A stretch of DNA of 13,773 nt from an uncultured Helicobacteraceae bacterium. GTDB taxonomy: Bacteria; Campylobacterota; Campylobacteria; Campylobacterales; UBA6016. Made by a program: the position numbers and the translations under genes. This document shows positions 1-7,443 of the stretch, piece by piece. The stretch covers positions 1-13,773 of the forward strand of contig CALJKN010000041.1 in assembly GCA_937973585.1 (NCBI GenBank). Direction: 5' to 3'. The notes under the pieces were generated by a model, which saw only the letters and a program-made list of their open reading frames with translations, searched no databases and was not told the origin of the DNA. Position 1 is the first letter of the stretch; each line of letters begins with the position of its first letter.

Positions 1-1
1 A

Positions 2-1528
2 AGCTTTGTCAATAACATCAAAACAGGTGATGGCGGTACACATGAGAGCGGGTTTAGAGCCGGTCTAACAAGAGCTATCACAGCGTATGTTGAGGCCAAT
101 GCAAATGCTAGGGAAAAAGATACGAAAGTAACGGGTGACGATATCAGAGAAGGTCTTGTCGCTATAGTATCCGTACGTGTTCCTGAGCCACAATTTGAAG
201 GTCAAACAAAAGGAAAACTAGGAAGCTCATACGTACGTCCTCTTGTTCAAAAACTAGCATATGAAAAACTTGTTAAGTATTTCGAAGAAAACCCGATAGA
301 AGCAAGAGCTATTATGAATAAAGCCCTTCTTGCGGCAAAAGGTAGAGAAGCGGCGAAAAAAGCTAGGGATTTGACTCGTAAAAAAGAATCGATGACGGTA
401 GGAACTCTACCGGGCAAGCTAGCAGATTGCCAAAGCAAAGACTCAGGGATAACTGAACTATATCTGGTGGAGGGCGACTCTGCTGGAGGAAGTGCAAAAC
501 AAGGTAGAAACAGGGTTTTTCAGGCGATACTTCCGCTAAAAGGTAAAATCCTAAACGTCGAAAAATCAGGACTTGAGAAAATCCTAAAATCGGATGAGAT
601 AAAAAACATCATAACGGCTCTCGGTACCGGAATCGGAGATGAGTTTGACAACGAAAAACTAAGATACGGAAAGCTAATTATTATGACCGATGCCGATGTT
701 GACGGTAGCCATATCCAAACGCTACTTCTGACGTTTTTCTATCGTTTCCTAAATCCGCTAATACATAACGGAAACGTATACATAGCCCAACCACCGCTCT
801 ATAGGTACAAAAAAGGGAAAAAAGAGATATATCTCAAAGATACAAATGCACTAAACGAGTTTTTGATAGAAAACGGGATAGAGTCGCTCGGGGCAGACGA
901 AAAAGATTATAAAGAGATAAAAGATATTCTCAGAGTAACCGCATACTACAGAGGGCTTTTGGAGGAGCTAAAAAAACGATACTCCCTTGTAAAAGTAGTC
1001 CAAAGACTTATCGAAAACGAAGAGCTTTTGGCACTCGACAACGACGCATTGTTTGCGGATTTAGAGAGATATATCGGAAGTATCGGATTTAATATCCTCT
1101 CAAAAACATTGACCGAAGATAGGATACACCTCTTTGTACAAACAGATGCCGGACTAGAGGAGATCATAGTAGACGATAACCTATTCTCAAACCATCTGTT
1201 TGCAGAGGCAATTCATATATTTAACAGACTAAAAGAGAAAAACCTATCGCTTTTAGGTTCCAAAACACCGTTTGAGGTGCTTGAAAACGTCGAAGATGCT
1301 GCCAAAAAAGGGGCATATATCCAAAGGTACAAAGGTTTGGGCGAGATGAATCCGGATCAGCTTTGGGAGACTACGATGAACCCTGAAAACAGAAGACTGG
1401 TAAAAGTAACGGTCGAAAACATCAGCGATGCCGACGGTATATTTACCCTATTTATGGGCGATGAGGTTGAACCTAGGAGAAGATATATCGAAGAACACGC
1501 AAAAGACGTTAAGCATCTGGATGTTTGA
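2..1528 (+). CDS. gyrB: DNA gyrase subunit B (3' part; start lies before the window)
   Basis: GyrB is the ATPase/TOPRIM subunit of the A2B2 gyrase that introduces negative supercoils into DNA. The reading frame is open from base 2, so the gene is cut by the window edge and not broken; 508 residues are visible. The fragment opens in the transducer domain (DGGTHESGFRAGLTRA). The TOPRIM domain follows, with the EGDSAGG motif at fragment residues 157-163 and the metal-binding DADVDG at 230-235. The end carries the signature QRYKGLGEMNPDQLWETT and the usual closing stretch MGDEVEPRRRYIEEHAK. By comparison with E. coli spacing, about 265 residues (the GHKL ATPase domain) are missing upstream. The stop codon overlaps the queF ATG by one base (TGATG), suggesting coupled translation. 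Identification is certain. Confidence 0.98.
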   Translation, partial: SFVNNIKTGDGGTHESGFRAGLTRAITAYVEANANAREKDTKVTGDDIREGLVAIVSVRVPEPQFEGQTKGKLGSSYVRPLVQKLAYEKLVKYFEENPIEARAIMNKALLAAKGREAAKKARDLTRKKESMTVGTLPGKLADCQSKDSGITELYLVEGDSAGGSAKQGRNRVFQAILPLKGKILNVEKSGLEKILKSDEIKNIITALGTGIGDEFDNEKLRYGKLIIMTDADVDGSHIQTLLLTFFYRFLNPLIHNGNVYIAQPPLYRYKKGKKEIYLKDTNALNEFLIENGIESLGADEKDYKEIKDILRVTAYYRGLLEELKKRYSLVKVVQRLIENEELLALDNDALFADLERYIGSIGFNILSKTLTEDRIHLFVQTDAGLEEIIVDDNLFSNHLFAEAIHIFNRLKEKNLSLLGSKTPFEVLENVEDAAKKGAYIQRYKGLGEMNPDQLWETTMNPENRRLVKVTVENISDADGIFTLFMGDEVEPRRRYIEEHAKDVKHLDV

Positions 1529-1905
1529 TGAAATACGGTGAGCAGATAATAAACGATTTCGATGTCAACAAAGACCTTGAGATTTGGCCGAATGAACACA
1601 AAAAAAACTATGTCATCAAAATAACACTACCGGAATTTACCGCCCTTTGCCCCAGAAGCGGATATCCGGATTTTGGGACGATTCACCTAGAATACTCTCC
1701 GGATAAGTGGGTAGTGGAGCTAAAAGCTATAAAACTATATGTCAATTCATTCAGAAATAGGCATATTTCGCACGAAAACGTAGCAAACGAGGTGTACGAC
1801 ACCCTATACTCAAAACTAGCCCCAAAATGGATAAAACTGACATTTGATTTTGAACCCAGAGGTAACGTTCATACCGTAATCGAAATCGACAGTAAAAACT
1901 CATAA
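1528..1905 (+). CDS. queF: NADPH-dependent 7-cyano-7-deazaguanine (preQ0) reductase
   Basis: QueF reduces the nitrile of preQ0 to the amine of preQ1 with two NADPH, in the cytosol, in the pathway to queuosine in tRNA anticodons. At 125 residues it is the short unimodal (YkvM) type. The catalytic nucleophile is Cys41 in TALCPRSG, and the general acid is Asp48 in YPDFG, seven residues on as in the B. subtilis enzyme. The substrate-binding pair H82-E83 (ISHE) lies 42 residues after the Cys to the Glu, again matching that enzyme. The QueF motif region reads ELKAIKLYVNSFRN, with K-A-I-K where many members have K-S-L-K. I chose ATG 1528, which overlaps the gyrB stop; an in-frame TTG lies one codon upstream at 1525 and is less likely. 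Confidence 0.95.
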   Translation: MKYGEQIINDFDVNKDLEIWPNEHKKNYVIKITLPEFTALCPRSGYPDFGTIHLEYSPDKWVVELKAIKLYVNSFRNRHISHENVANEVYDTLYSKLAPKWIKLTFDFEPRGNVHTVIEIDSKNS

Positions 1906-1911
1906 CCCTGC

Positions 1912-1945
1912 GAGTCTCTAAAAAATTAGAGACTCCTCTATTTTT
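1912..1945 (+). terminator. Rho-independent terminator after gyrB-queF
   Basis: A perfect 10-bp stem, GAGTCTCTAA (1912-1921) with TTAGAGACTC (1926-1935), closes on an AAAA loop and is followed after CTCTA by a run of five T (1941-1945). It begins seven bases after the queF stop and before the hpf promoter, so it separates the two units. Confidence 0.85.
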
Positions 1946-1991
1946 CACCCAAAAAACGATTTATTTTTAAATTTTTTTAATCTAAGACCGA

Positions 1992-2021
1992 TACAATACT
2001 TACATTTTCCAAATTAGGAGG
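1992..2021 (+). promoter_or_regulatory. Putative hpf promoter -10 and strong ribosome binding site
   Basis: TACAAT at 1992-1997 is a good -10 hexamer. The bases before it are T/A-rich (TTTATTTTTAAATTTTTTT region at 1960-1978) without a recognisable TTGACA, as is usual for epsilonproteobacterial sigma-70 promoters. The Shine-Dalgarno AGGAGG at 2016-2021 lies five bases before the hpf ATG. The -10 assignment is by eye and position only. Confidence 0.5.
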
Positions 2022-2026
2022 ACCAG

Positions 2027-2548
2027 ATGAATCTAAGTATCGTAAGCAAACAAATCGAACTAACCGAACCTATAAAAAATTATGTTCAAGAAAAGGTCGG
2101 CGCATTCGACAAATTCCATTTAGATGTCATTGCGGTCAAAACGATAGTGAGTGCCGCCGATAAAAACGGTAAAAAAGGGTTTGCCGTTGAGTTTATTATC
2201 CAGCTTGCCGGAAAAGATACCGTAGTAATCAAACAAACAGACAAAGACCTGTATGCCGCTATAGATTTAGCAGAAGAGAGAGCCTCAAAAGTACTCAGAA
2301 GACACCACGACAAAGTATCAAGCCACAGGGCAACGGCAAAAATGTCTATCCCTCTCGTAGCTTTGGAGGAAGAGGTCGAAGAGGATGAGATAGTTCCGGC
2401 CGAACTCGATCTCGATAAACCGGTAGAGATAGATGAGGCGCTAGAGGCGTTCAAACTAAAAGGTTGTATGTTTATGATTTTTGAGGACAAGTCCAAAAAA
2501 ACAAGGGTTATGTACAGAAGAAAAGACGGAAAAGTAGGCCTATACTAA
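2027..2548 (+). CDS. hpf: Long-form ribosome hibernation promoting factor (HPF/RaiA/YfiA family)
   Basis: Long HPF binds the 30S decoding/mRNA channel with its N-terminal domain and dimerises through its C-terminal domain to hold two 70S ribosomes as inactive 100S dimers in slow growth. The 173 residues show both parts. Residues 1-97 form the beta-alpha-beta-beta-beta-alpha ribosome-binding domain, ending in the basic helix DLAEERASKVLRRHHDKV. An acidic linker lies at 112-128 (EEEVEEDE). The C-terminal dimerisation domain covers about 130-173, ending with the family's MYRRKDGKVGLY pattern. An ideal AGGAGG sits five bases before the ATG. It is a single-gene unit between two stem-loops and appears to be the last housekeeping gene before the accessory locus. 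Confidence 0.95.
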   Translation: MNLSIVSKQIELTEPIKNYVQEKVGAFDKFHLDVIAVKTIVSAADKNGKKGFAVEFIIQLAGKDTVVIKQTDKDLYAAIDLAEERASKVLRRHHDKVSSHRATAKMSIPLVALEEEVEEDEIVPAELDLDKPVEIDEALEAFKLKGCMFMIFEDKSKKTRVMYRRKDGKVGLY

Positions 2549-2555
2549 AAACACA

Positions 2556-2577
2556 CCGGACGGGTAGACCCGTCCGG
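2556..2577. terminator. GC-rich perfect inverted repeat after hpf, probable terminator
   Basis: CCGGACGGGT (2556-2565) and ACCCGTCCGG (2568-2577) are perfect inverted copies separated by AG, folding as an 8-9 bp GC-rich stem. It starts eight bases after the hpf stop. The downstream side has only ATTATCT, not a T run. On the opposite strand the hairpin would be followed by GTGTGTTTTT. It marks the edge between hpf and the accessory block. Terminator function is inferred. Confidence 0.6.
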
Positions 2578-2618
2578 ATTATCTGCTATAAACTCGAAAC
2601 AATAAAACAAAAATCCAG

Positions 2619-2638
2619 AACCAGACATATAATTGTCC
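2619..2638. promoter_or_regulatory. Operator copy 1, upstream of the WYL regulator gene
   Basis: AACCAGACATATAATTGTCC contains the inverted core GACA-N6-TGTC. It differs from the copy at 12811-12830 at only two of 20 positions. It ends 11 bases before a candidate -10 and so covers the -35 region. Placed directly before the regulator's own gene, it would allow autoregulation. That the WYL protein binds it is an inference from position and recurrence. Confidence 0.75.
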
Positions 2639-2649
2639 GAAAAAATCGG

Positions 2650-2655
2650 TAATAT
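2650..2655 (+). promoter_or_regulatory. Candidate -10 of the WYL-nuclease operon
   Basis: TAATAT lies 11 bases after operator copy 1, with about 30 bases left to the ATG at 2687. The same order (20-bp site, short gap, -10-like hexamer) is seen before the AAA+ and WG-repeat genes, which supports the call more than the hexamer alone. Confidence 0.5.
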
Positions 2656-2686
2656 CTACTTAAGAGTAAAAATAGGATAAGAGAAA

Positions 2687-3652
2687 ATGCCGATTGCTAG
2701 AACTACCGATTACAAGGTTATGGAACGGATAAGCGAGATACTAAAAAGGCTTGAGGCCGGAGAAAGGCTAAGTGTCAAGGAGCTAGCCATTGAGTACGGA
2801 TGCGATACAAAGACAATTCAACGAGACATAAATAATAGGTTACCGGAGCTTTTGAAGCAGCTAAATACCGGAATTAAAATACAAAGGGTTGGGCGGCTAA
2901 TATCACTATCCGGCGATATAGAAAATCTCAAGAACTTTGATGATGTATTGACGCTTGATATACTTGGCAAACTATCGGAGGGGATGGGGGCAAATTTTTC
3001 ACTAAAAGCAAAAAATATCCTGCAAAAACTACAAAAAACCTCGGCTGAAGAACATATATACGCCAAAGTGCATTTCGAGGATGTAACCGACAAGGCGGAT
3101 GACGTGCTAGCCCTTGAGGTGGCTATGGGCAAACAGACGACGATAAACTTCAGATACGAAATAGATGACTCTCCTTATGAGGTGTCGGCGAAACCTCTAA
3201 AGCTTATATGTTTTGATGGGTATTGGTATTTGCTGGCAGAGGATGAAAAAGACACAACAATCAAAAAATACTATCTTCGTTCCATCTCGAATATAGTTCA
3301 CACAAACAAAAGCTTCACAGTCAAAAAAACAATTAAAGACAAACTACAAAATGCCATCAATGTCTGGTTCGATGCACATAAAGAGAGTTATGAGGTGCGA
3401 ATATGGGTGGATAAGTCAATAGCTAAATACTTTTCCCGCCGCCCCATCTCAAAATCACAAAGAGTAATATCTACCGATGCTGATGGGAGTGTGGAGCTTA
3501 GTGTTATGGTAACCGATGATTTTGAGATAATACCTACTATCTTTTATTGGATACCAAATCTCATAGTCTTATCCCCGGAGCCTCTAAAAAAACGGGTGGA
3601 GAGTATGACAAAAGAGTTTATCGAGAAAATATCCATGGTTGAACAATTATGA
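2687..3652 (+). CDS. WYL-domain transcription regulator with N-terminal HTH
   Basis: This 321-residue protein has the usual order of the family. A DeoR/HTH_11-type winged helix-turn-helix covers about 8-72, with recognition helix TKTIQRDINN at 41-50. A WYL domain covers about 143-210, with the name-giving W180-Y181-L182 in FDGYWYLLAED and YYLRSISNI after it. A WCX-type C-terminal domain covers about 233-315. WYL domains have an SH3/Sm-like fold thought to sense nucleic-acid or nucleotide ligands; family members BrxR and CapW repress BREX and CBASS defence operons. The gene is preceded by operator copy 1 and shares ATGA with the next gene, so the two are translated together. It is the obvious candidate to read all three operator copies in the window. 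Whether it represses or activates cannot be told from sequence. Confidence 0.9.
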   Translation: MPIARTTDYKVMERISEILKRLEAGERLSVKELAIEYGCDTKTIQRDINNRLPELLKQLNTGIKIQRVGRLISLSGDIENLKNFDDVLTLDILGKLSEGMGANFSLKAKNILQKLQKTSAEEHIYAKVHFEDVTDKADDVLALEVAMGKQTTINFRYEIDDSPYEVSAKPLKLICFDGYWYLLAEDEKDTTIKKYYLRSISNIVHTNKSFTVKKTIKDKLQNAINVWFDAHKESYEVRIWVDKSIAKYFSRRPISKSQRVISTDADGSVELSVMVTDDFEIIPTIFYWIPNLIVLSPEPLKKRVESMTKEFIEKISMVEQL

Positions 3653-5151
3653 CAACAGATATGAGTAAAAACTTTACCCTTTCAAAATCACTCTACCTCA
3701 GAGGGTTTCAATGCAAAAAAGCCTTATGGCTCAAAAAATACAAAAAAGATGTTTTGACACAGCCCGATGAAGGCACACAAGCCGTATTCGACACGGGAAG
3801 CAAAATTGGGGATTTAGCGTGCGAGCTATTTCCAAATGGCAATGGGATACCTTATGAAAATACAACATTTGATAAAAAAATAGCTCTAACAAAGCAATGG
3901 ATGGATGACGGTGTCAAAGATATTTATGAGGCGGCGTTCAAATATGATGATATCCTTGTCATGGTAGATATACTGCACAGAGGCGATAATGGCTGGGAGA
4001 TTTACGAGGTCAAAAGCTCTACCGAGGTCAAAGATGTATATATGCATGATGCATCTATCCAATACTATGTGTTACATGGGCTGGGGCTGGATATCTCAAA
4101 AGTCTCAATCATTCATATCGACAACAGCTACATAAGGGGCGACGAGCTAGAGATAGAGAGACTTTTTAAGATTGTTGATATAACCGAAGATGTGAAGCTA
4201 CTTCAAGACAATATCCCATCTCGTCTTCAAGACTTTAGAATATGTCTATCAGACACCGAGCATGAGCCAAAGATAGACATAGGAACATATTGCTCAAGTC
4301 CGTATGAGTGTGACGCTAAGAGGCATTGTTGGGCACATATACCGGAGTATAGTATTTTTGACATATCCGGTCTTAGGAGCCAAAAGAAGTTTGAGCTATA
4401 CAACGCCGGCATAGTTCATTTTTGGCAACTTAGCGATATATCCTCTTTTTCCGCTTCACAACAGATACAGATAGAGAGTGAACTTGAAAACAAAGAGATA
4501 ATCAACAAAACAGCGATAAAAGAGTTTTTAGACACCCTTTTCTTTCCTGTATACCATCTTGATTTTGAAACTTTCCAACAGGCGGTGCCACAGTGGAGTG
4601 GTATTTCGCCGTATATGCAGATACCGTTTCAGTTTTCTGTCCATAGAGAAGACGAGAGTGGAATTCTAAGGCATTTTGAGTTTTTGGCTAGCGAGGGCGA
4701 AGACCCTAGGTTTGAGCTGGCAAAGGCACTAGTGGAGACAATACCTATGGATGCCTGCGTGCTTGCCTACAATATGAGCTTTGAAAAAAGTGTTATAGAA
4801 AAACTAGCGGCTCAGTTTCCGCAGTTTGCCAAACACCTTATGAATATACACAAAAACATAAAAGACCTCATGACCCCATTCAAAAATAAAGACTACTATG
4901 CGCCTAGCATGAGAGGGAGCTACTCTATCAAATATGTCCTGCCGGCACTTGTGCCTGAGATGGAGCATGCATACAAAGAGCTAGACCTCGTGCACAACGG
5001 CGGCGAGGCGATGGAGGCTTTTGCAAAGCTGCAAGAGATGCAAGACACAGATGAGAAAAAGAGGCTTAGAGAGTCGCTACTTAGATATTGTGAGCTTGAT
5101 ACGCTGGCTATGGCAAGAGTGCTTCATAGACTGAGAGAGGTTGTAGAATAA
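3649..5151 (+). CDS. DUF2779 protein: PD-(D/E)XK/Fe-S half fused to a DEDD-exonuclease-like half
   Basis: Predicted dual nuclease of 500 residues. The N-terminal half looks like the Cas4/AddB-type nuclease fold: Asp107 (MVDIL), then Glu120-x-Lys122 (YEVKSS) as the D...ExK core, with one early Cys (Cys22 in RGFQCKKALWL) and three late ones (Cys215, Cys221, Cys227 in TYCSSPYECDAKRHCW) placed to bind a 4Fe-4S cluster. The C-terminal half is the DUF2779 region, with DEDD-type RNase H-fold motifs: HLDFET (Asp305, Glu307), YNMSFEKS (Asn375, Glu379) and YCELDT (Tyr480, Asp484). Strand degradation and both sets of active residues are inferred from motifs, not proven. The ATG at 3649 overlaps the WYL stop (ATGA); an in-frame ATG at 3661 is an alternative. 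Pairing with a WYL regulator suggests a regulated nucleic-acid attack or processing role. Confidence 0.85.
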   Translation: MTTDMSKNFTLSKSLYLRGFQCKKALWLKKYKKDVLTQPDEGTQAVFDTGSKIGDLACELFPNGNGIPYENTTFDKKIALTKQWMDDGVKDIYEAAFKYDDILVMVDILHRGDNGWEIYEVKSSTEVKDVYMHDASIQYYVLHGLGLDISKVSIIHIDNSYIRGDELEIERLFKIVDITEDVKLLQDNIPSRLQDFRICLSDTEHEPKIDIGTYCSSPYECDAKRHCWAHIPEYSIFDISGLRSQKKFELYNAGIVHFWQLSDISSFSASQQIQIESELENKEIINKTAIKEFLDTLFFPVYHLDFETFQQAVPQWSGISPYMQIPFQFSVHREDESGILRHFEFLASEGEDPRFELAKALVETIPMDACVLAYNMSFEKSVIEKLAAQFPQFAKHLMNIHKNIKDLMTPFKNKDYYAPSMRGSYSIKYVLPALVPEMEHAYKELDLVHNGGEAMEAFAKLQEMQDTDEKKRLRESLLRYCELDTLAMARVLHRLREVVE

Positions 5152-5194
5152 AAAGAATGGATTTGCTCAAAAACTCACTAAAATCTCTACCCCC

Positions 5195-5214
5195 AACCAG
5201 ACAAAAAACTGTCC
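5195..5214. promoter_or_regulatory. Operator copy 2, upstream of the AAA+ operon
   Basis: AACCAGACAAAAAACTGTCC matches the copy at 12811-12830 at 19 of 20 positions and has the same GACA-N6-TGTC core. It lies in the 108-base gap between the nuclease gene and the AAA+ gene, and ends eight bases before a -10-like hexamer. It indicates that the AAA+ genes have their own promoter under the same control as the WYL operon. Confidence 0.78.
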
Positions 5215-5222
5215 ACCAAAAA

Positions 5223-5228
5223 CAATAT
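5223..5228 (+). promoter_or_regulatory. Candidate -10 of the AAA+ operon
   Basis: CAATAT lies eight bases after operator copy 2 and about 31 bases before the ATG at 5260. It is a weaker hexamer than the -10 candidates at 2650 and 12841. The leader then carries GAGGTGA (5250-5256), which matches the 16S rRNA 3' end over seven bases and sits three bases from the start codon. Confidence 0.4.
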
Positions 5229-5259
5229 CCTTCTCTCAAATCAACAAGCGAGGTGAGAG

Positions 5260-7362
5260 ATGAGAAGAAGAGCCCCAAGAGCAATTTTTGACGAAATAGA
5301 ACACGAGATAAAAGACTCGATTCTCCTGTGCGCACTAAAAATAACCACGCTATATCCCACTCATTTTATAAAGTCTAGCAAGTACGGCTTAGACGAGATT
5401 ATATGCGCAATCTTCAAAAGCGCAGGGGTTCCAGTCGATGCGCTGGACTTGGATGAGCCCAAAGACAGGGCAAAGTTTTTTGAAGAGGTCAAAATCGCAT
5501 ACCAAAAAGCGTTAAATGACGGAATGCAGATCTGTTATCCTCCCATCCTTGAGCACAACATCCAAAAACTCTCAGATGCCATAAAACTAAGCAGAGTAGA
5601 AGCCCTTGTCCTAAAATTTACCGTATTGCTAAGTTTTTATGAAGAGCTCAGAACGGTTACGGATATAGCCGGGGCAGACCTTAGCACGACTCAGGCAATA
5701 AAGTTAATCTCTGTTTTACTAGATGAAGATGTTGAAGAGATAAAAATAGCTCTAAATAGAGAGTCAAGACTTGCAACATCAGGTCTGTTGAGGGTAGAGG
5801 CGTACAACAAATCGCTGTATAACAAAATAGAGGTGCTGTCTAGCGGCTTTGTAGAGCGGATGATGAGCGAGCACAAAAACATCTATGCCGTTATCAAGGG
5901 AATTCTGACTGCCACGGACGCCGGAACTTTGGATGTAGGCGACTACGGTCATGTCCAAAAAAACATATCCGTACTGCTTCCACTGTTAAAGAGTAGCACA
6001 GAGGCCCCCAAAGGCTCAAATATACTCATATACGGCTCACCGGGTACGGGCAAGACAGAGCTTGCAAAGGCCATCTCAAAAGCAGTTGGCGCAAAGCTGT
6101 ATGAAGTAGATTATCAAGACTCCGCACTTAAAGCTTTGGATGCGGATGATAGGCTGAGGGCGTTTAGACTGGCTCAAGTCATTTTTGAAAACCAAAGCGG
6201 CGTTATGCTGATGTTTGACGAGGCGGAAGATGTGTTTAGGGATGAGGACAGGGGTGGCTATGCCAACAAGACGACACAAAGAGATAAGGCGTTTGTAAAT
6301 AGACTGCTTGAAAATGCCAATATACCGACCATTTGGCTTACAAACTCTGTTCGTATGATGGATGAGGCGGTGCTGAGAAGGTTTGATATGGTGTTTGAGC
6401 TGCCTATCCCGCCGAAGAAAAAAAGATATCAGATAATACAAGATGAAGCAAAAGAGCTGTTGGATGAAAAGAGTATAAACGAGCTATCAAAATATGAGCG
6501 GCTATCTCCGGCGGTTGTGGCAAAGACGCTTAGAGTGGTAAATAGTATCAAGAGCAATATAGATGAGCCATCCGCCGCCGCAAAGATGATGATAGAGGAT
6601 ATGCTAAAGGCTCAAGGGCATGACATATCCGAACAAAAATCAGCTAGCAAGCTCCCTAGTTTTTATGACCCCTCTCTAGTAAATACCGATATAGACCTCT
6701 CCGAACTAGCAAGAGGTATTGAAGGCGCAAAGTCGGCTAGAATATGTCTATACGGCGCACCGGGTACGGGCAAAAGCGCATACGGCAGATGGCTAAGTGA
6801 ATACCTTGAAAAGCCGCTAATACTGAAAAAAGGCTCTGATCTATTGTCAAAATGGGTAGGCGGAACTGAAAAAAATATCAAATCTGCGTTTGAAGAGGCG
6901 TTTGATGAAAGCGGAATACTCTTGTTTGACGAGGTAGATAGCTTTTTGATGGATAGAAATAGCGCTCAAAACAACTGGGAAATTACTCAGGTAAATGAGC
7001 TTTTGACTCAAATGGAAAGCTATGGCGGTATATTTTTGGCCACGACAAACCTGATGGGCAATCTGGATGAAGCGAGCCTAAGACGGTTTGATGCAAAAGT
7101 TGAGTTTGGATACCTCAAAAAAGAGCAGGCGCTCAGTCTATACCTATCATGTCTAAAGGAGATTGGACTTAGAGCCTCTATGGGCGCAAAAGATACCGTA
7201 AAATCCTTAAGCCATCTCACTCCCGGCGACTTCGCCACCGTGATGCGAAGAAATAGATTTAACAAGATAAGAAATGCAGATGAATTTGTGGCTAAGCTAA
7301 GAGAAGAGGTGGATATCAAAAAAGATGTCAAGGGCTCAAAGATTGGCTTTTTGGCTAGCTAG
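5260..7362 (+). CDS. Tandem (two-module) AAA+ ATPase
   Basis: A 700-residue protein with an N-terminal helical region of about 230 residues that I do not recognise, then two AAA+ modules of the SpoVK/Cdc48 class. Module 1: Walker A GSPGTGKT (259-266), Walker B with D320-E321 (LMFDEAED), sensor TNS (361-363), arginines in LRRFD (373-374). Module 2: Walker A GAPGTGKS (499-506), Walker B with D557-E558 (LLFDEVD), sensor TTN (595-597), LRRFD (608-609). Only module 2 has a typical pore-loop stretch, SKWVGGTEKNI (530-540); the matching part of module 1 is replaced by KALDADDRLRAF. Both ATP sites look intact. Such proteins form hexameric rings that remodel proteins or nucleoprotein complexes; the substrate is unknown. 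It has its own operator copy and heads a co-directional run of five genes. Confidence 0.9.
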   Translation: MRRRAPRAIFDEIEHEIKDSILLCALKITTLYPTHFIKSSKYGLDEIICAIFKSAGVPVDALDLDEPKDRAKFFEEVKIAYQKALNDGMQICYPPILEHNIQKLSDAIKLSRVEALVLKFTVLLSFYEELRTVTDIAGADLSTTQAIKLISVLLDEDVEEIKIALNRESRLATSGLLRVEAYNKSLYNKIEVLSSGFVERMMSEHKNIYAVIKGILTATDAGTLDVGDYGHVQKNISVLLPLLKSSTEAPKGSNILIYGSPGTGKTELAKAISKAVGAKLYEVDYQDSALKALDADDRLRAFRLAQVIFENQSGVMLMFDEAEDVFRDEDRGGYANKTTQRDKAFVNRLLENANIPTIWLTNSVRMMDEAVLRRFDMVFELPIPPKKKRYQIIQDEAKELLDEKSINELSKYERLSPAVVAKTLRVVNSIKSNIDEPSAAAKMMIEDMLKAQGHDISEQKSASKLPSFYDPSLVNTDIDLSELARGIEGAKSARICLYGAPGTGKSAYGRWLSEYLEKPLILKKGSDLLSKWVGGTEKNIKSAFEEAFDESGILLFDEVDSFLMDRNSAQNNWEITQVNELLTQMESYGGIFLATTNLMGNLDEASLRRFDAKVEFGYLKKEQALSLYLSCLKEIGLRASMGAKDTVKSLSHLTPGDFATVMRRNRFNKIRNADEFVAKLREEVDIKKDVKGSKIGFLAS

Positions 7363-7432
7363 GAAAAACTTGAAGTTCGCAATCAGTAAAATGAATACTT
7401 TCAGCTAAAAGGTTAAAGTGGAGCATGAAACA

Positions 7433-7437
7433 AGGAG
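7433..7437 (+). promoter_or_regulatory. Ribosome binding site that fixes the first DUF262 start
   Basis: AGGAG here touches the ATG at 7438 but lies six bases before the in-frame ATG at 7444. The normal spacing favours 7444 as the start. No operator copy and no convincing promoter was found in the gap from 7363 to 7443. Confidence 0.7.
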
Positions 7438-7443
7438 ATGGCA

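Noticed and set aside
314..1528. gyrB starting at the ATG at 314
   Set aside because: The frame is open to base 2 and the upstream residues are clear GyrB transducer sequence, so 314 is an internal Met.
2086..2496. 136-residue minus-strand open frame inside hpf
   Set aside because: Ser/Thr-rich shadow of a clear hpf coding frame, with no family resemblance or ribosome binding site.
5157..5291. Small plus-strand frame starting ATG at 5157 between the nuclease and AAA+ genes
   Set aside because: It runs through operator copy 2, the candidate -10 and the AAA+ start, and has no ribosome binding site; the region is better explained as regulatory.
6076..6441. 121-residue minus-strand open frame inside the AAA+ gene
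   Set aside because: Lies wholly under the Walker motifs of module 1; antisense shadow.
7438..7440. ATG 7438 as the start of the first DUF262 gene
   Set aside because: AGGAG abuts it with no spacing; ATG 7444 has a normal six-base gap.
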